A stretch of 64,000 nucleotides of DNA from an uncultured Prevotellaceae bacterium (GTDB lineage: Bacteria > Bacteroidota > Bacteroidia > Bacteroidales > Bacteroidaceae): NCBI GenBank assembly GCA_947176535.1, contig CAMWQU010000008.1:1-64000 (forward strand). Reading direction: 5' to 3'. The notes below the pieces were generated by a model. That model did not search any database and was not told where the DNA came from. It saw only the letters and a program-made list of their open reading frames with translations. The translations under genes were made by a program, and so were the position numbers. How positions within the stretch are numbered: position 1 is the stretch's first letter; every line of letters starts with the position of its first letter. This document shows positions 26,729 to 36,300 of this stretch, one piece after another.

Positions 26729-29575
26729 ATGCGAAAACTATCAAGCATGCTCATAGCCGCCTGTCTATGTACGGCGGCCTATGCCATAAACGATGTGGAA
26801 ACCGTCACCAGTGTTTCTGACAACCGCACGCTGACCACTCCCCTCGACCTTGTTATCACGGCAAGTAAAGATGCGCTTACGGGCACCATCGACCTGCGGA
26901 ACGAAGACGCCGCCGTCATCTTTGAGAACATCGTTCCCACGGCCGTCATCGACAACTACCTGAAGAAGATTTCCATCGACGGCGCTGCGGCAAGCAACGG
27001 CGACAATTGCCGTGTCGGCATCTACCGCCAGGGAGCCATCGTGCTTCCACGTGGCAAGTCCTACCCCGCTCTGACCGTCTACACCGAGGCCGACTTCGGA
27101 GGCGACAGCAAGACCTACAGCCAAGGCAACCGTCAGGCTACTCTGGGAAAGTTCGACAACGCCATCCGTTCCTTCAAGCTCAAGCGCGGCTACATGGCCA
27201 CATTCGCCAACCACACCGACGGAACGGGCTACAGCCACTGCTACATCGCCGACCGCGAGGATTTGGAACTGAACCTGCCCAACACCATGGCCGGCCGCGT
27301 CAGCATGTTGCGCGTCTTTGTATGGAATTGGGTAAGTAAGAAAGGATGTTCCGACGCCCGCGACGAGAACATGATGAACACCGCCCACGCCACGTGGTAC
27401 TACGACTGGGGAGCAGGCCGGACGAGCCGCATCAACCACGAATACGCTCCTCAGCGCCACCACGAAGCCGGAGAAAGCAACGGCCAGGGATGGAAAGGAG
27501 CATGGGAAAGCTGGTCAAACATCAACGCGAGCGACGAGACCTGCACCCACGTGCTGGGACAGAATGAGCCCGACAATACGAGCGGTTCCGGAGAAGTGTA
27601 CACCTACGTGACAACCATCCCCGACAACCCGCGTGAAAAGCACGCCGCCAGCACATTGGTCGAGCATGCCAAGGAGTTTCTGTACAGCGGAAAGCGCATC
27701 GGAACGTTCGCCTGCTGCAACCCCAACACCGGTTGGGTCAGCGAGTACGTCAATTACTGCCGCAAGAACAACATCCGCATCGACTTCGTCGCTACCCACT
27801 ACTACATCGGCGGACAGTCTCCCGCCAACTGCATAAACAGCCTGAAATCGCTCTACAACGCCACCGGTCTGCCCGTCTGGGCCACCGAGTGGAACAACGG
27901 TGCCAACTGGACTGGCGAGGGCGGCTTCAACACCGACTCCGAGGGCTGGTACAACTGGAGCGACAATCTCGCAGAGAACCAGCGCAAAAACGGCGTATGG
28001 CTTCGTGACGTGCTGAAGCGTGCCGATGCCGAACCGTGGCTGGAGCGCCTCGCCGTCTACAATGCCGTAGAGGACAGACGCTCGATTTACGTCAATGGGC
28101 AAATAACCCCCGCAGGAGAAGTTTGGGGCTCGCACCTCAGCGGTTTTGCCTACGACAGTCAGAACAAGAGCATCAACTACTTCATGCCCTGGAACAACTC
28201 TGCTCCCGAAGGGCTCACCGCCACTTATGACAACAAGAAGAAGACCGTCGCGCTGACATGGACGAATCCCAACACCGACATGACGGACTACGCCGTTGTG
28301 GAAGTCAAGCAGGGTGCCAAATGGGTGACCGTGGCCCGGATAGACCTGACGGACAAGGAGGAACTCAGTGCCACCATAGACGTCTCCGACTACGAGCCCG
28401 CTTTCTACACGTTCCGCGTAAGCAACAACGACTACGACGGCAACGTGCGCCGCACTGCCGAAACGGCCTCCATCACCATTGCCGCCTCCAACACCGTCGG
28501 CCAATTACAATTTGGACGGTTGAAAATCAGCGGCAACGATGCCGTGACCACCGAAATCGACGCTCAGGAGACGGCACCGTATGTCGTGGTCGGACTCGTT
28601 TCTTATAAAAACACCTCCAACGGCATCACCAACCAGATACTGGGGCTCTACAAAAGCTCCTTCAAGTTTCGTTTCTACCCCTGGCAGCTCCCTACCCCCA
28701 TTGATGTCGCCAATGCCGAGACGGCCGACTACATCGTGCTGCCGGCCGATGCCGTCTACCATCTCTCCGACGACATGATGCTCATCTCTGGTAATGCCGG
28801 CAAAGTCAGAGGCGAAACGCAGGTCACCTTTCCCGAACCCTTTCCCGAAGGCGTGACACCCGTCGTGGTGGCCCAGCAGAACGTCACCAACACCGGCTAC
28901 GCTCCCGTCACCGTCAAGGTCTACGATGTCACCAACACCGGCTTCAAGGTGAAACTCGTGCAGCAGGAGAAAGCCAGCGGTTCACTCAAGCAGAACGTAA
29001 ACTACTTTGCCGCCTCGCCGGGGCAGATTGCCATCGGCAACGGCAAGTTGCTGACCGTAGGACGCTCAACCACACCGCTCGGCGGCACCATTCAGAAAGG
29101 TATCTACTTCACGAATGCCGAGGAAGAGCAGCTCTATCTGGTGGAGCCCTACATCGTAGCCGCCCCGCAGACCGACAACTACGTAAAGGCCAGTGTCATC
29201 CGCCAACGCAGTCTCTACAAGGACGGTGACGGACGGACATACGGAGCCAGTCTCATCCGGCAGGTGGACGGCACAAGCACCTCCGACATTGCCAATTCCG
29301 ACAAGGAAAACGGCGACTACATGGGGTGGATTATCGTCAGCGACGACCCCGACGGCACGGGCACCGAACGCCCCATCATCGTTCCCACGGGCATCGAAAG
29401 CATCACCCCCGGCAATATGAGCATCAGCGTCTACAACCATGCCATACACACCGCTGCCGGCAACCTCCGCATCTATGCGGCAAGCGGTGCACAGGTAATG
29501 CCGAACACACCGCTGCCCGCCGGCCTCTACATCGTCACCGACGGCAAGCGAAGCAGTAAAGTGCAGGTTCGCTAA
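26729..29575 (+). CDS. Large secreted GH128-type glycosidase with crystallin-like and Fn3 domains
   Basis: A 948-residue exported multidomain protein. After the signal peptide (CTAAYA) comes a leading beta domain, then a beta/gamma-crystallin-like segment near residues 110-185 (YPALTVYTEADFGGDSKTYS, KFDNAIRSFKLKRGY). The catalytic core, about residues 190-470, resembles GH128/asl1-like TIM barrels: HVLGQNEPDN with the likely acid Glu, DFVATHYY, and PVWATEWNNG with the likely nucleophile Glu. An Fn3 domain (EGLTATYDNKKKTVALTWTN) and two further beta domains follow. The end (GNLRIYAASGAQVM, PAGLYIVTDGKRSSKVQVR) looks like a type A Por-secretion sorting domain. Beta-1,3-glucan is the family substrate; here it is inferred. 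Confidence 0.78.
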   Translation: MRKLSSMLIAACLCTAAYAINDVETVTSVSDNRTLTTPLDLVITASKDALTGTIDLRNEDAAVIFENIVPTAVIDNYLKKISIDGAAASNGDNCRVGIYRQGAIVLPRGKSYPALTVYTEADFGGDSKTYSQGNRQATLGKFDNAIRSFKLKRGYMATFANHTDGTGYSHCYIADREDLELNLPNTMAGRVSMLRVFVWNWVSKKGCSDARDENMMNTAHATWYYDWGAGRTSRINHEYAPQRHHEAGESNGQGWKGAWESWSNINASDETCTHVLGQNEPDNTSGSGEVYTYVTTIPDNPREKHAASTLVEHAKEFLYSGKRIGTFACCNPNTGWVSEYVNYCRKNNIRIDFVATHYYIGGQSPANCINSLKSLYNATGLPVWATEWNNGANWTGEGGFNTDSEGWYNWSDNLAENQRKNGVWLRDVLKRADAEPWLERLAVYNAVEDRRSIYVNGQITPAGEVWGSHLSGFAYDSQNKSINYFMPWNNSAPEGLTATYDNKKKTVALTWTNPNTDMTDYAVVEVKQGAKWVTVARIDLTDKEELSATIDVSDYEPAFYTFRVSNNDYDGNVRRTAETASITIAASNTVGQLQFGRLKISGNDAVTTEIDAQETAPYVVVGLVSYKNTSNGITNQILGLYKSSFKFRFYPWQLPTPIDVANAETADYIVLPADAVYHLSDDMMLISGNAGKVRGETQVTFPEPFPEGVTPVVVAQQNVTNTGYAPVTVKVYDVTNTGFKVKLVQQEKASGSLKQNVNYFAASPGQIAIGNGKLLTVGRSTTPLGGTIQKGIYFTNAEEEQLYLVEPYIVAAPQTDNYVKASVIRQRSLYKDGDGRTYGASLIRQVDGTSTSDIANSDKENGDYMGWIIVSDDPDGTGTERPIIVPTGIESITPGNMSISVYNHAIHTAAGNLRIYAASGAQVMPNTPLPAGLYIVTDGKRSSKVQVR

Positions 29576-29591
29576 TCGACCTCACATTTTA

Positions 29592-29728
29592 TACCCCCGC
29601 AGGACGGGCCTCAGACCTTACGTTGTCTGAGGCCCGTCCCGCTATTGTCTGAGCCTCGTCCATAGCGGGACCAAGCCCCGACGTCCCTATGCACGCGCAC
29701 GCGCGTTCATATTATATATATATAATAG
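29592..29728 (+). repeat. 22-base-period repeat array, copy B
   Basis: Units begin at about 29592, 29614, 29636, 29658 and 29680, keeping the 22-base period. The unit at 29636 reads GTCCCGCTATTGTC, the next GTCCATAGCGGGAC: adjacent units carry the quasi-palindromic core in opposite orientations. The array ends in an alternating G+C tract (29687-29706) and an AT palindrome (29709-29727). The first two units are diverged. It begins 17 bases after the GH128 stop. Confidence 0.85.
29603..29638 (+). terminator. Strong hairpin after the GH128 gene
   Basis: Perfect 13-bp stem, 29603-29615 with 29626-29638, 10-base loop. No T tract follows, so it may be an RNA-stabilising or weak termination hairpin rather than a standard terminator. 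It is built from the first units of repeat array B. Confidence 0.6.
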
Positions 29729-29784
29729 CGCGTCCCACCCCTGCCGGCCTCCAAACGTATCTGACACATGAGCATCGGAAAACA

Positions 29785-29911
29785 AACAATTTGAGATTCG
29801 TGCGTTTTGAGGGCAAAATGAGCATAAATTTCACGCATTATACCCAAACATTTTGAGATTTGTGCGGTTTTCGGCCAAAAACATTTTGAGATTCGTGCAA
29901 TTTCTGTCCTA
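29785..29911 (+). repeat. Direct repeats of about 31-33 bases upstream of the Sus-like operon
   Basis: Three copies of AACATTTTGAGATTCGTGCG with one or two changes, at 29785-29804, 29847-29866 and 29880-29899. The last two are 33 bases apart; the first two are 62 apart, and a diverged copy fits between them (about 29817-29846). The shared unit continues with a GTTTTcggCAAAA-like half. No protein signal. The rest of the 644-base gap from 29912 to 30065 shows nothing I can identify. Confidence 0.75.
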
Positions 29912-30065
29912 TCCCATAAAAACGTTTCAGGCATGGCAGCCTGCCACTGCCGCTTCTGCCCCAATTCACGTTACGGCCTCCCGGACGTCATCTTTCCGTT
30001 TTCTAAATAATGTTAAAATGTATTAAAAATATGCGCCAATATCACAATAATTGTAAAAATTTGCT

Positions 30066-30219
30066 TATATTTGTAAAATAGAACTATGAAAAACAGCAAA
30101 ACTGCACGTGAGGAGAGTCATTTCCTCACGGTCGTGATATAATTGACATCTCAATGTCATGGACTTAAACGTAAGAGAATTAAAAACAAACAAAAATAAT
30201 AACCTCAAATTCTAAATGT
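30066..30219 (+). promoter_or_regulatory. Promoter element and structured leader of the Sus-like operon
   Basis: TATATTTG at 30066-30073 fits the -7 consensus, without a clear -33 element. The predicted leader from about 30080 carries a perfect 8-bp hairpin (CGTGAGGA 30107-30114 with TCCTCACG 30123-30130) and a second one (TGACAT-CTCA-ATGTCA, 30144-30159). An 18-codon ORF (30086-30142) overlaps both; whether it is translated is unknown. This is the only promoter-like signal before a 18-kb gene run. Confidence 0.5.
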
Positions 30220-33200
30220 ATGAAAAACCGTTTTAGCAAAATGGGAAAGCAGGCATCCCTTGTGTTGCTTCTGCTGACAGCCGGCGGTCTGACATCATGC
30301 AAGGACGACTACACACTGGACGATGAAAAGCCATCGTGGCTGAACTCCAGTATTTACGAAAGTCTGCAGGAAAAGGGTAACTTCAAGAACTACCTGCGGC
30401 TTTTAGGCGATCCGGATGTCAATCCCCTCAACGCACGCCCTCTCACGGAGGTGCTTTCCCGAACGGGTTCGAAAACAGTGTTCGTTACCACAGACGACAT
30501 GTGGGAAGAGTTCTTCAGGCACAATGCCACACTGCCGGAAAACAACCCCTGGCACACGGCCACGAGCTATGACAACCTGAGTGTGAGTCAGAAGAAACTG
30601 CTCATCCACACCAGTATGCTCAACGACGCCATCGTCATGGAAAACCTCGCCAGCAGCGAAGGTGACAACATCACCAGAGGCGAATACATGCGCCGCTACA
30701 CCGACGTTGAGACCACGGACACCGTCACTTACCTTGACGGCAACTCACTGCCCATCAGCTACAACACGAAAGTGGACGAAAACGGCAAACCCTGCGAGGC
30801 TGACTACTGGTGGCGCTTCCGCGAGGCAAACGGCGGTAAGGGTATCTATCTGGTCTGCGACTCCTCGACTTCCATGATGTCGTTCTTCACCAGCGAATAC
30901 CTCAGCAAGAACAACATTACGGACAACGACTTCAACATCTTCATGGGCACACCCCGTGTCACCAGTGATGTACACATCTACAATGCCAAGCTCTCCAAGA
31001 ACAGCATGGACATCGTGGCCGAGAACGGATACGTGAACATCACGGACAAGGTCATCTACCCGTTGCCCAACATGGCTGAAGCCCTCCGCACCAGCGGCAA
31101 GACACGCATCATCAGCCACATCCTCGACCGTTGGAGCGCACCGTTCTATAGCAACCAGATTACGGAGGCTTACAAGGACGTCATGGCTTCACGCGGCATA
31201 ACATGGACAGACTCCATCTTCGTAAAGCGTTACTTCTCTGACCTCAGCTACGGTTCAAAAGCACTGAAGAGCGACCCGCAGAACAGTGCCAATCTGTTCA
31301 ACTATGGAGGTGACGCCGAAAAGTTGTTGTTGCCGTTCGATCCGGGATGGAACGCCATCAACACGTCCGGTGCGGGCGAGAAGACCGACATGGCCGCCAT
31401 GTTCGTGCCCAACGACGTAACCCTCTGGAAGTACTTCACCAAAGGCGGTGGCGGATGGGGACTCATCGAGACCTACTGCGACCCGTCGGTTGAATACAGC
31501 GACGCACACACCGAGGAAGACTTCGACAAGTTGTTCCACAACATCGACCAGATTCCTACCAACAAGTTGCAACCCCTGTTGGCCGTCATGATGAGAGACC
31601 GTTTCTCCGGCTCCGTACCCAGCAAGATGACCACCTTGCGCGACGATGCCAATGAACAGATTTACTATCCGGATGACATTGAGAACATCGAAAGCACCAT
31701 ATTGGCCAACAACGGCGTAGTCTACGTCATGAACGAAGTGTACGGCCCCGCCGCATACCGTTGCGTTGCCGGCCCCGTCTTCCTCGGAGAAGGTATGCAG
31801 GTTATCAACTTCGCCATCTTCAACGGCTCCACAGCCATGGCCGACTACATGGGTCTCAACTACTACGCCTACTTGATGGCCATGCGTAGCCAGTTCGCAT
31901 TCTTCATCCCCACCGACGAAGCACTGAAATACTACTACGACCCGCTTTCGTTCAAGAGCCGTGGTAAGTCACGTGTCATCAATTACTACTTCAAGGGCGG
32001 AAATGCCATGCCCATCACCGGTGCGGCTTACAATTATGCACCGGAAACGGGAGAAATCGGAGCCAAACAAAGTTCGGAGAATATCGACCGCTATCCCGAC
32101 GACATTGTCAATCGCCTGAAAGATATTCTGGAGAGCCACACTATCGTGCTCGACGGCATCAAGAGTATCGACGAAGACATCGACGAATACTACCTCAGCA
32201 AGAATGGTACCCCCATCAAGGTTATTCGCGAGAACGGCAAGGTAGTGAAGGTACAGGGAGCTTTCCAGATTGAGAATCAGGCTGCCGGAGTTGAAGGTTT
32301 CATCAGCGATGCACACAAGAGTGGTATCTATACGGAGGCCAAGGGTGTTCAGGAAAACATTATCACCGAATCTTATGCGATGCAGAACGGTACGAGCTAC
32401 AAACTCGACAGCCCCCTCATCCCGGCCAGCCGCAGCGTATTCAACATTCTCTCCAACGACAACAACCCGGCTGAGAGCGAGTACGAACAGTTCTACAACC
32501 TCTGCCGCCCCGACGAGGACATCATCAAGGCATGCGGATTGGTAGACATCTCCATCTACAAGACTACGAAAGACCAGGAGAAGGAACTCAAGAAGTACCG
32601 GACGTTCATCGACGACAACGGCCCGGACAACAACATTGCTTTCTTCAACAACTACAACTATACAGCGTTCATACCCACCAATCAGGCCGTTGAGGAGGCC
32701 ATCGGAAAGGGCTTGCCGACATGGGACAGCATCCGGGAGGAGTATGAAAACTGCGAAAAGGACGAAGACGAACATTTGGTGAACGGAGAGGACAGCTTGC
32801 GCCTGCAGGCCAAAATCACGTACCTGATCAACTTTGTCCGCTACCACTTCGCCGACAACAGCGTCTTTGTGGACAAGAGCACTTTCGCCCCCCGCGAGTT
32901 CGTGACATCGAGCTTCGATGCCAAGAAAGAGCTCTTCTGCAAGATTAAGGTTCAGCGTGTGAAGGGCATCAACGGCACCATCCTGCAGGTGCTCGACGCC
33001 AACAACATGATTATGGACGAGAACAGCAGCCGTTACATGGAACTGAAAGACGGCGGCGAATGGACAACCATCGAGGGCAACTATAACATCATGGCCCGCG
33101 ACGTATCCTGCAGCTCCAAGCCTACCAAGAACACCATGAACAATATCAAGATCGAAGGAAGCAGTGCCATCGTTCTGCACGAGATACCCCACGTGCTCAA

Positions 33201-33336
33201 CTACGAGACATTGCCCGACAACGGCAACTACGACAGAGATTGGATTGAATGGGGCAAGCAATACAAGAAACGCTATGAAATCCCGTCTCGCGGTATGCTT
33301 CTGCAAAAGAAAGAGTTGCTGAGACAGATACGATAA
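30220..33336 (+). CDS. Fasciclin (FAS1)-domain surface lipoprotein, 1038 aa
   Basis: First gene of the operon. A lipoprotein signal peptide ends at Cys27 (GGLTSC), followed by KDDYTLDDE, the acidic pattern that sends Bacteroidetes lipoproteins to the cell surface. Several FAS1-like modules are suggested by repeats of the domain's H1-type strand: KTVFVTTDDMWEEFF (about residue 85), FAFFIPTDEALKYYY (about 565) and YTAFIPTNQAVEEAIG (about 815). FAS1 domains mediate adhesion or ligand binding; in such loci they replace SusE/SusF-like binding proteins. No catalytic motif is seen. The susC-like gene starts 19 bases later. Confidence 0.82.
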   Translation: MKNRFSKMGKQASLVLLLLTAGGLTSCKDDYTLDDEKPSWLNSSIYESLQEKGNFKNYLRLLGDPDVNPLNARPLTEVLSRTGSKTVFVTTDDMWEEFFRHNATLPENNPWHTATSYDNLSVSQKKLLIHTSMLNDAIVMENLASSEGDNITRGEYMRRYTDVETTDTVTYLDGNSLPISYNTKVDENGKPCEADYWWRFREANGGKGIYLVCDSSTSMMSFFTSEYLSKNNITDNDFNIFMGTPRVTSDVHIYNAKLSKNSMDIVAENGYVNITDKVIYPLPNMAEALRTSGKTRIISHILDRWSAPFYSNQITEAYKDVMASRGITWTDSIFVKRYFSDLSYGSKALKSDPQNSANLFNYGGDAEKLLLPFDPGWNAINTSGAGEKTDMAAMFVPNDVTLWKYFTKGGGGWGLIETYCDPSVEYSDAHTEEDFDKLFHNIDQIPTNKLQPLLAVMMRDRFSGSVPSKMTTLRDDANEQIYYPDDIENIESTILANNGVVYVMNEVYGPAAYRCVAGPVFLGEGMQVINFAIFNGSTAMADYMGLNYYAYLMAMRSQFAFFIPTDEALKYYYDPLSFKSRGKSRVINYYFKGGNAMPITGAAYNYAPETGEIGAKQSSENIDRYPDDIVNRLKDILESHTIVLDGIKSIDEDIDEYYLSKNGTPIKVIRENGKVVKVQGAFQIENQAAGVEGFISDAHKSGIYTEAKGVQENIITESYAMQNGTSYKLDSPLIPASRSVFNILSNDNNPAESEYEQFYNLCRPDEDIIKACGLVDISIYKTTKDQEKELKKYRTFIDDNGPDNNIAFFNNYNYTAFIPTNQAVEEAIGKGLPTWDSIREEYENCEKDEDEHLVNGEDSLRLQAKITYLINFVRYHFADNSVFVDKSTFAPREFVTSSFDAKKELFCKIKVQRVKGINGTILQVLDANNMIMDENSSRYMELKDGGEWTTIEGNYNIMARDVSCSSKPTKNTMNNIKIEGSSAIVLHEIPHVLNYETLPDNGNYDRDWIEWGKQYKKRYEIPSRGMLLQKKELLRQIR

Positions 33337-33355
33337 ACGCTAAAAAAAGACAGAC

Positions 33356-36300
33356 ATGAAAAACCTTCTCAAGACTATATTGCTGTGGGTCGTAGCCTTT
33401 ATAGCACTGCCCGCAAGCGCACAGATCAGCCGTATCAGCGGTGTCGTATCTGACGAATTTGGAGGCATACCCGGCGTTCAGGTGAAGGAAATCGACACCA
33501 ACAACCGTATTGTCAGCAGTGCCATCACCGATGCCAACGGTAACTTCACCATGATTGTGAAGAATCAGAAGAACAAGCTGGTTTTCCACGGCATGGGTTA
33601 CACCGACAAGACGTTCCCCATCAACAAGACCGTCTACAAAGTGAACATGAGCGAGGCCGTTAAGGTCATGAAAGAAGCCGTCATCACGGGAAAGAAAAAG
33701 GCTCCCACTACGGGCCTCGACATCCCGCAACGCGAATACGGTGGTGCGGTATCTACCATGAAAATGGATGACCTCGAAGGACTTGCGTTCGAAGACGTCG
33801 GTCAGGCCCTGCAAGGACAGATTGCCGGTCTCGACATTATCTCCAACTCCGGTAACCTCGGTTCCGGAACCACCATGCGTCTGCGCGGTACGAGTACAAT
33901 CCACGGAAACGGACAGCCCCTCGTTGTCGTAAACGACCACATCTTCGAAATCCCCGACGCTTACAAGGATCAGGACTTCACCAACATGGACAGCGAGGAA
34001 GAGTTCTCCTCCCTGCTGAACGTGAATCCCGACGACATTGAAAGCATCACCGTCCTCAAGGACGCTGCCGCTGCCGGTAAGTGGGGTGTGCAAGGCTCCA
34101 ACGGTGTAATCGAAATCAAGTTGCGCCGTGGTAAGCGTGGCCCCACACAGGTAAACTTCTCCTACAAGTTCGAAGGCACGTGGCAGCCGCAGGGCTACAA
34201 TATGCTCGACGGTGACGGATACACCATGATGCTGAAACAAGCATATTACAACCCCAAGATGACGGACACGTCCATTCCTGAGTTGGACTACAACACTGAA
34301 ATGCCGTACATCTACAACCACTACAGCCACAACACCGACTGGGTGGACGAGATCAAGCAGTTCGGTAAGGTACACCGCTACTCCATCAACCTGACGGGTG
34401 GTGGTGAGAAAGCCCAGTTCCGCATTTCAGCCGGCTACAACAAGAGCACCGGCTCCATCATCGCACAGGAGATGGATCAGTTCACGGAATCTACGGCCCT
34501 CGACTATCAGGTCAGCGACCGCATCCAGTTCCGTTCTACGGTGAACATGACATTCACCAACCGTCACCTCAACTTCGTAAACAACCTGCCGGACTACGCC
34601 TACAAGGCCATGCCTAACATGAGCATCTATGAATACGATGCCATGGGAAATCCCACCGGTAACTACTTCAACATGCTACCGCTGGCCGCAAACTGGAGCA
34701 CCACTCAGAGCGGCGGACTGCCCAACGACGGAACGCATACCTCCTGGGAGCTTCGCGACCTGTTCTTCAACGGTAACCCCGTAGCTTTCGGTAACGACGC
34801 ATGGAACAAGAGAAACCAGTACAACCTGACTCCCCAGTTCGACATCACGTACAAGCTGCTCGGCAAAGACAGCGACCATCACCAGTTGAACTATACGGGT
34901 GACGTGCAATTGAATATCTTCAGCACAAGTAACGACTACTACCGGCCGAGCTATCTGACCACCATGCCTTGGGTATGGGGCGGTGACAATCATACCAACC
35001 TCGGCAGCAACAACCGTAACGCTATCTCGAACGACGAATCCAAATCACTGGAGTTCACGACTCGTCACGAACTGAAGTACTACTCTCACTTCAAGAATAC
35101 GGATCACAGCCTGATGGGACTGGCACGCTTTGAAATGGCTGTCGGCAACAGCAATACTCAGGCTTTAGGGCTATGGAATGCACCTGACGGCATCACTGAT
35201 CCCACGGTAACGGCCTTGCTGACAAACGCAAGTGCAGTCACCGGCGAATGGCGCAGACACAGTTTCTACGAACTGCTGCACTACTCATACAAGAGTAAAT
35301 ACAACGTGGAAGTCAGCCTGCGCACCGACGGACGCACGGACTTCGGCCGCGGACACAAGTACGCCACCTTCCCCACCGTTGCTCCCCGTTGGAACATCAG
35401 CGACGAGAAATTCATGCAGCGCTTCAGCAAAGTCATCAGCATGCTGGCTGTCCGCTACTCATGGGGTACCGTAGGATATACGAAAGGTGCCGCAGACTAT
35501 CAGTACAACAAGTACGGAAGCTGGTCTTACTACAACGGCCACTCCGTAGTACGTCCCGAAAACCTCTCATTACCTGATTTGAAATGGGAAAAGACAGCCC
35601 AGTGGAACCTCGGTTTCAACTTAGGTCTTTGGGATGACTTGCTCAACTTTGAATTTGAAGTCTACGATCGCAGAACCACCGACCTGCTAATGCAGAACAT
35701 GCCTATCCCCGGAGCCAACGGATTCGGTTCCATGGCCTGGGTGAACAACGGTAAGTTGCGCAACAAGGGTTGGGAAATGAACTTCTACACCAGTAAATTT
35801 GCCAAAGTCGGCAAGTTCTCCATGAAACTCCGTGCCAACTTGGCTCAGAACATCAACGAGGTGGAAGAGATGGACGCTCTCCTGTTGGAGCAGGTGAACG
35901 GCGACAACAACTGGAACCCCACCAACTTCAAATATCAGACCCGCGTGCAGACACACAACGCATTGGGTTCTATCTACGGTCTGAAATCTAAAGGCGTTTA
36001 CCGCTACGACTATGACCACAACGGATATACCAGTGCTTCGTTCAAGAGCTACGGCTATGCTGAAGTAGATGCAAACGGCAATGTTGTTTCTTCTGCTGAA
36101 GACGCCATAAAGTTCGGTACGGGATACGATGCAGGTGGTAACCCCATCAATACTGCCGCCGCCGCCGCACGCCGTGGAGAAAACAGCACATGCCCCATCG
36201 CATTCGACGCTGCCGGCAATATGCTGACCGATGCGAAAGGCAATCCCATGCCGATGTACTACTGCTACAACGAAGGTTCCCGCTATCAGTTCCAGGGCGG

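Noticed and set aside
29707-29964. Minus-strand 85-residue ORF
   Set aside because: It arises from translating the AACATTTTGAGATT direct repeats and the AT tail of array B; no protein-like pattern beyond the repeat.
31969-33306. Long antisense ORF (445 codons) inside the first FAS1 gene
   Set aside because: Shadow of the strong codon bias of the plus-strand gene; no domain or start context.
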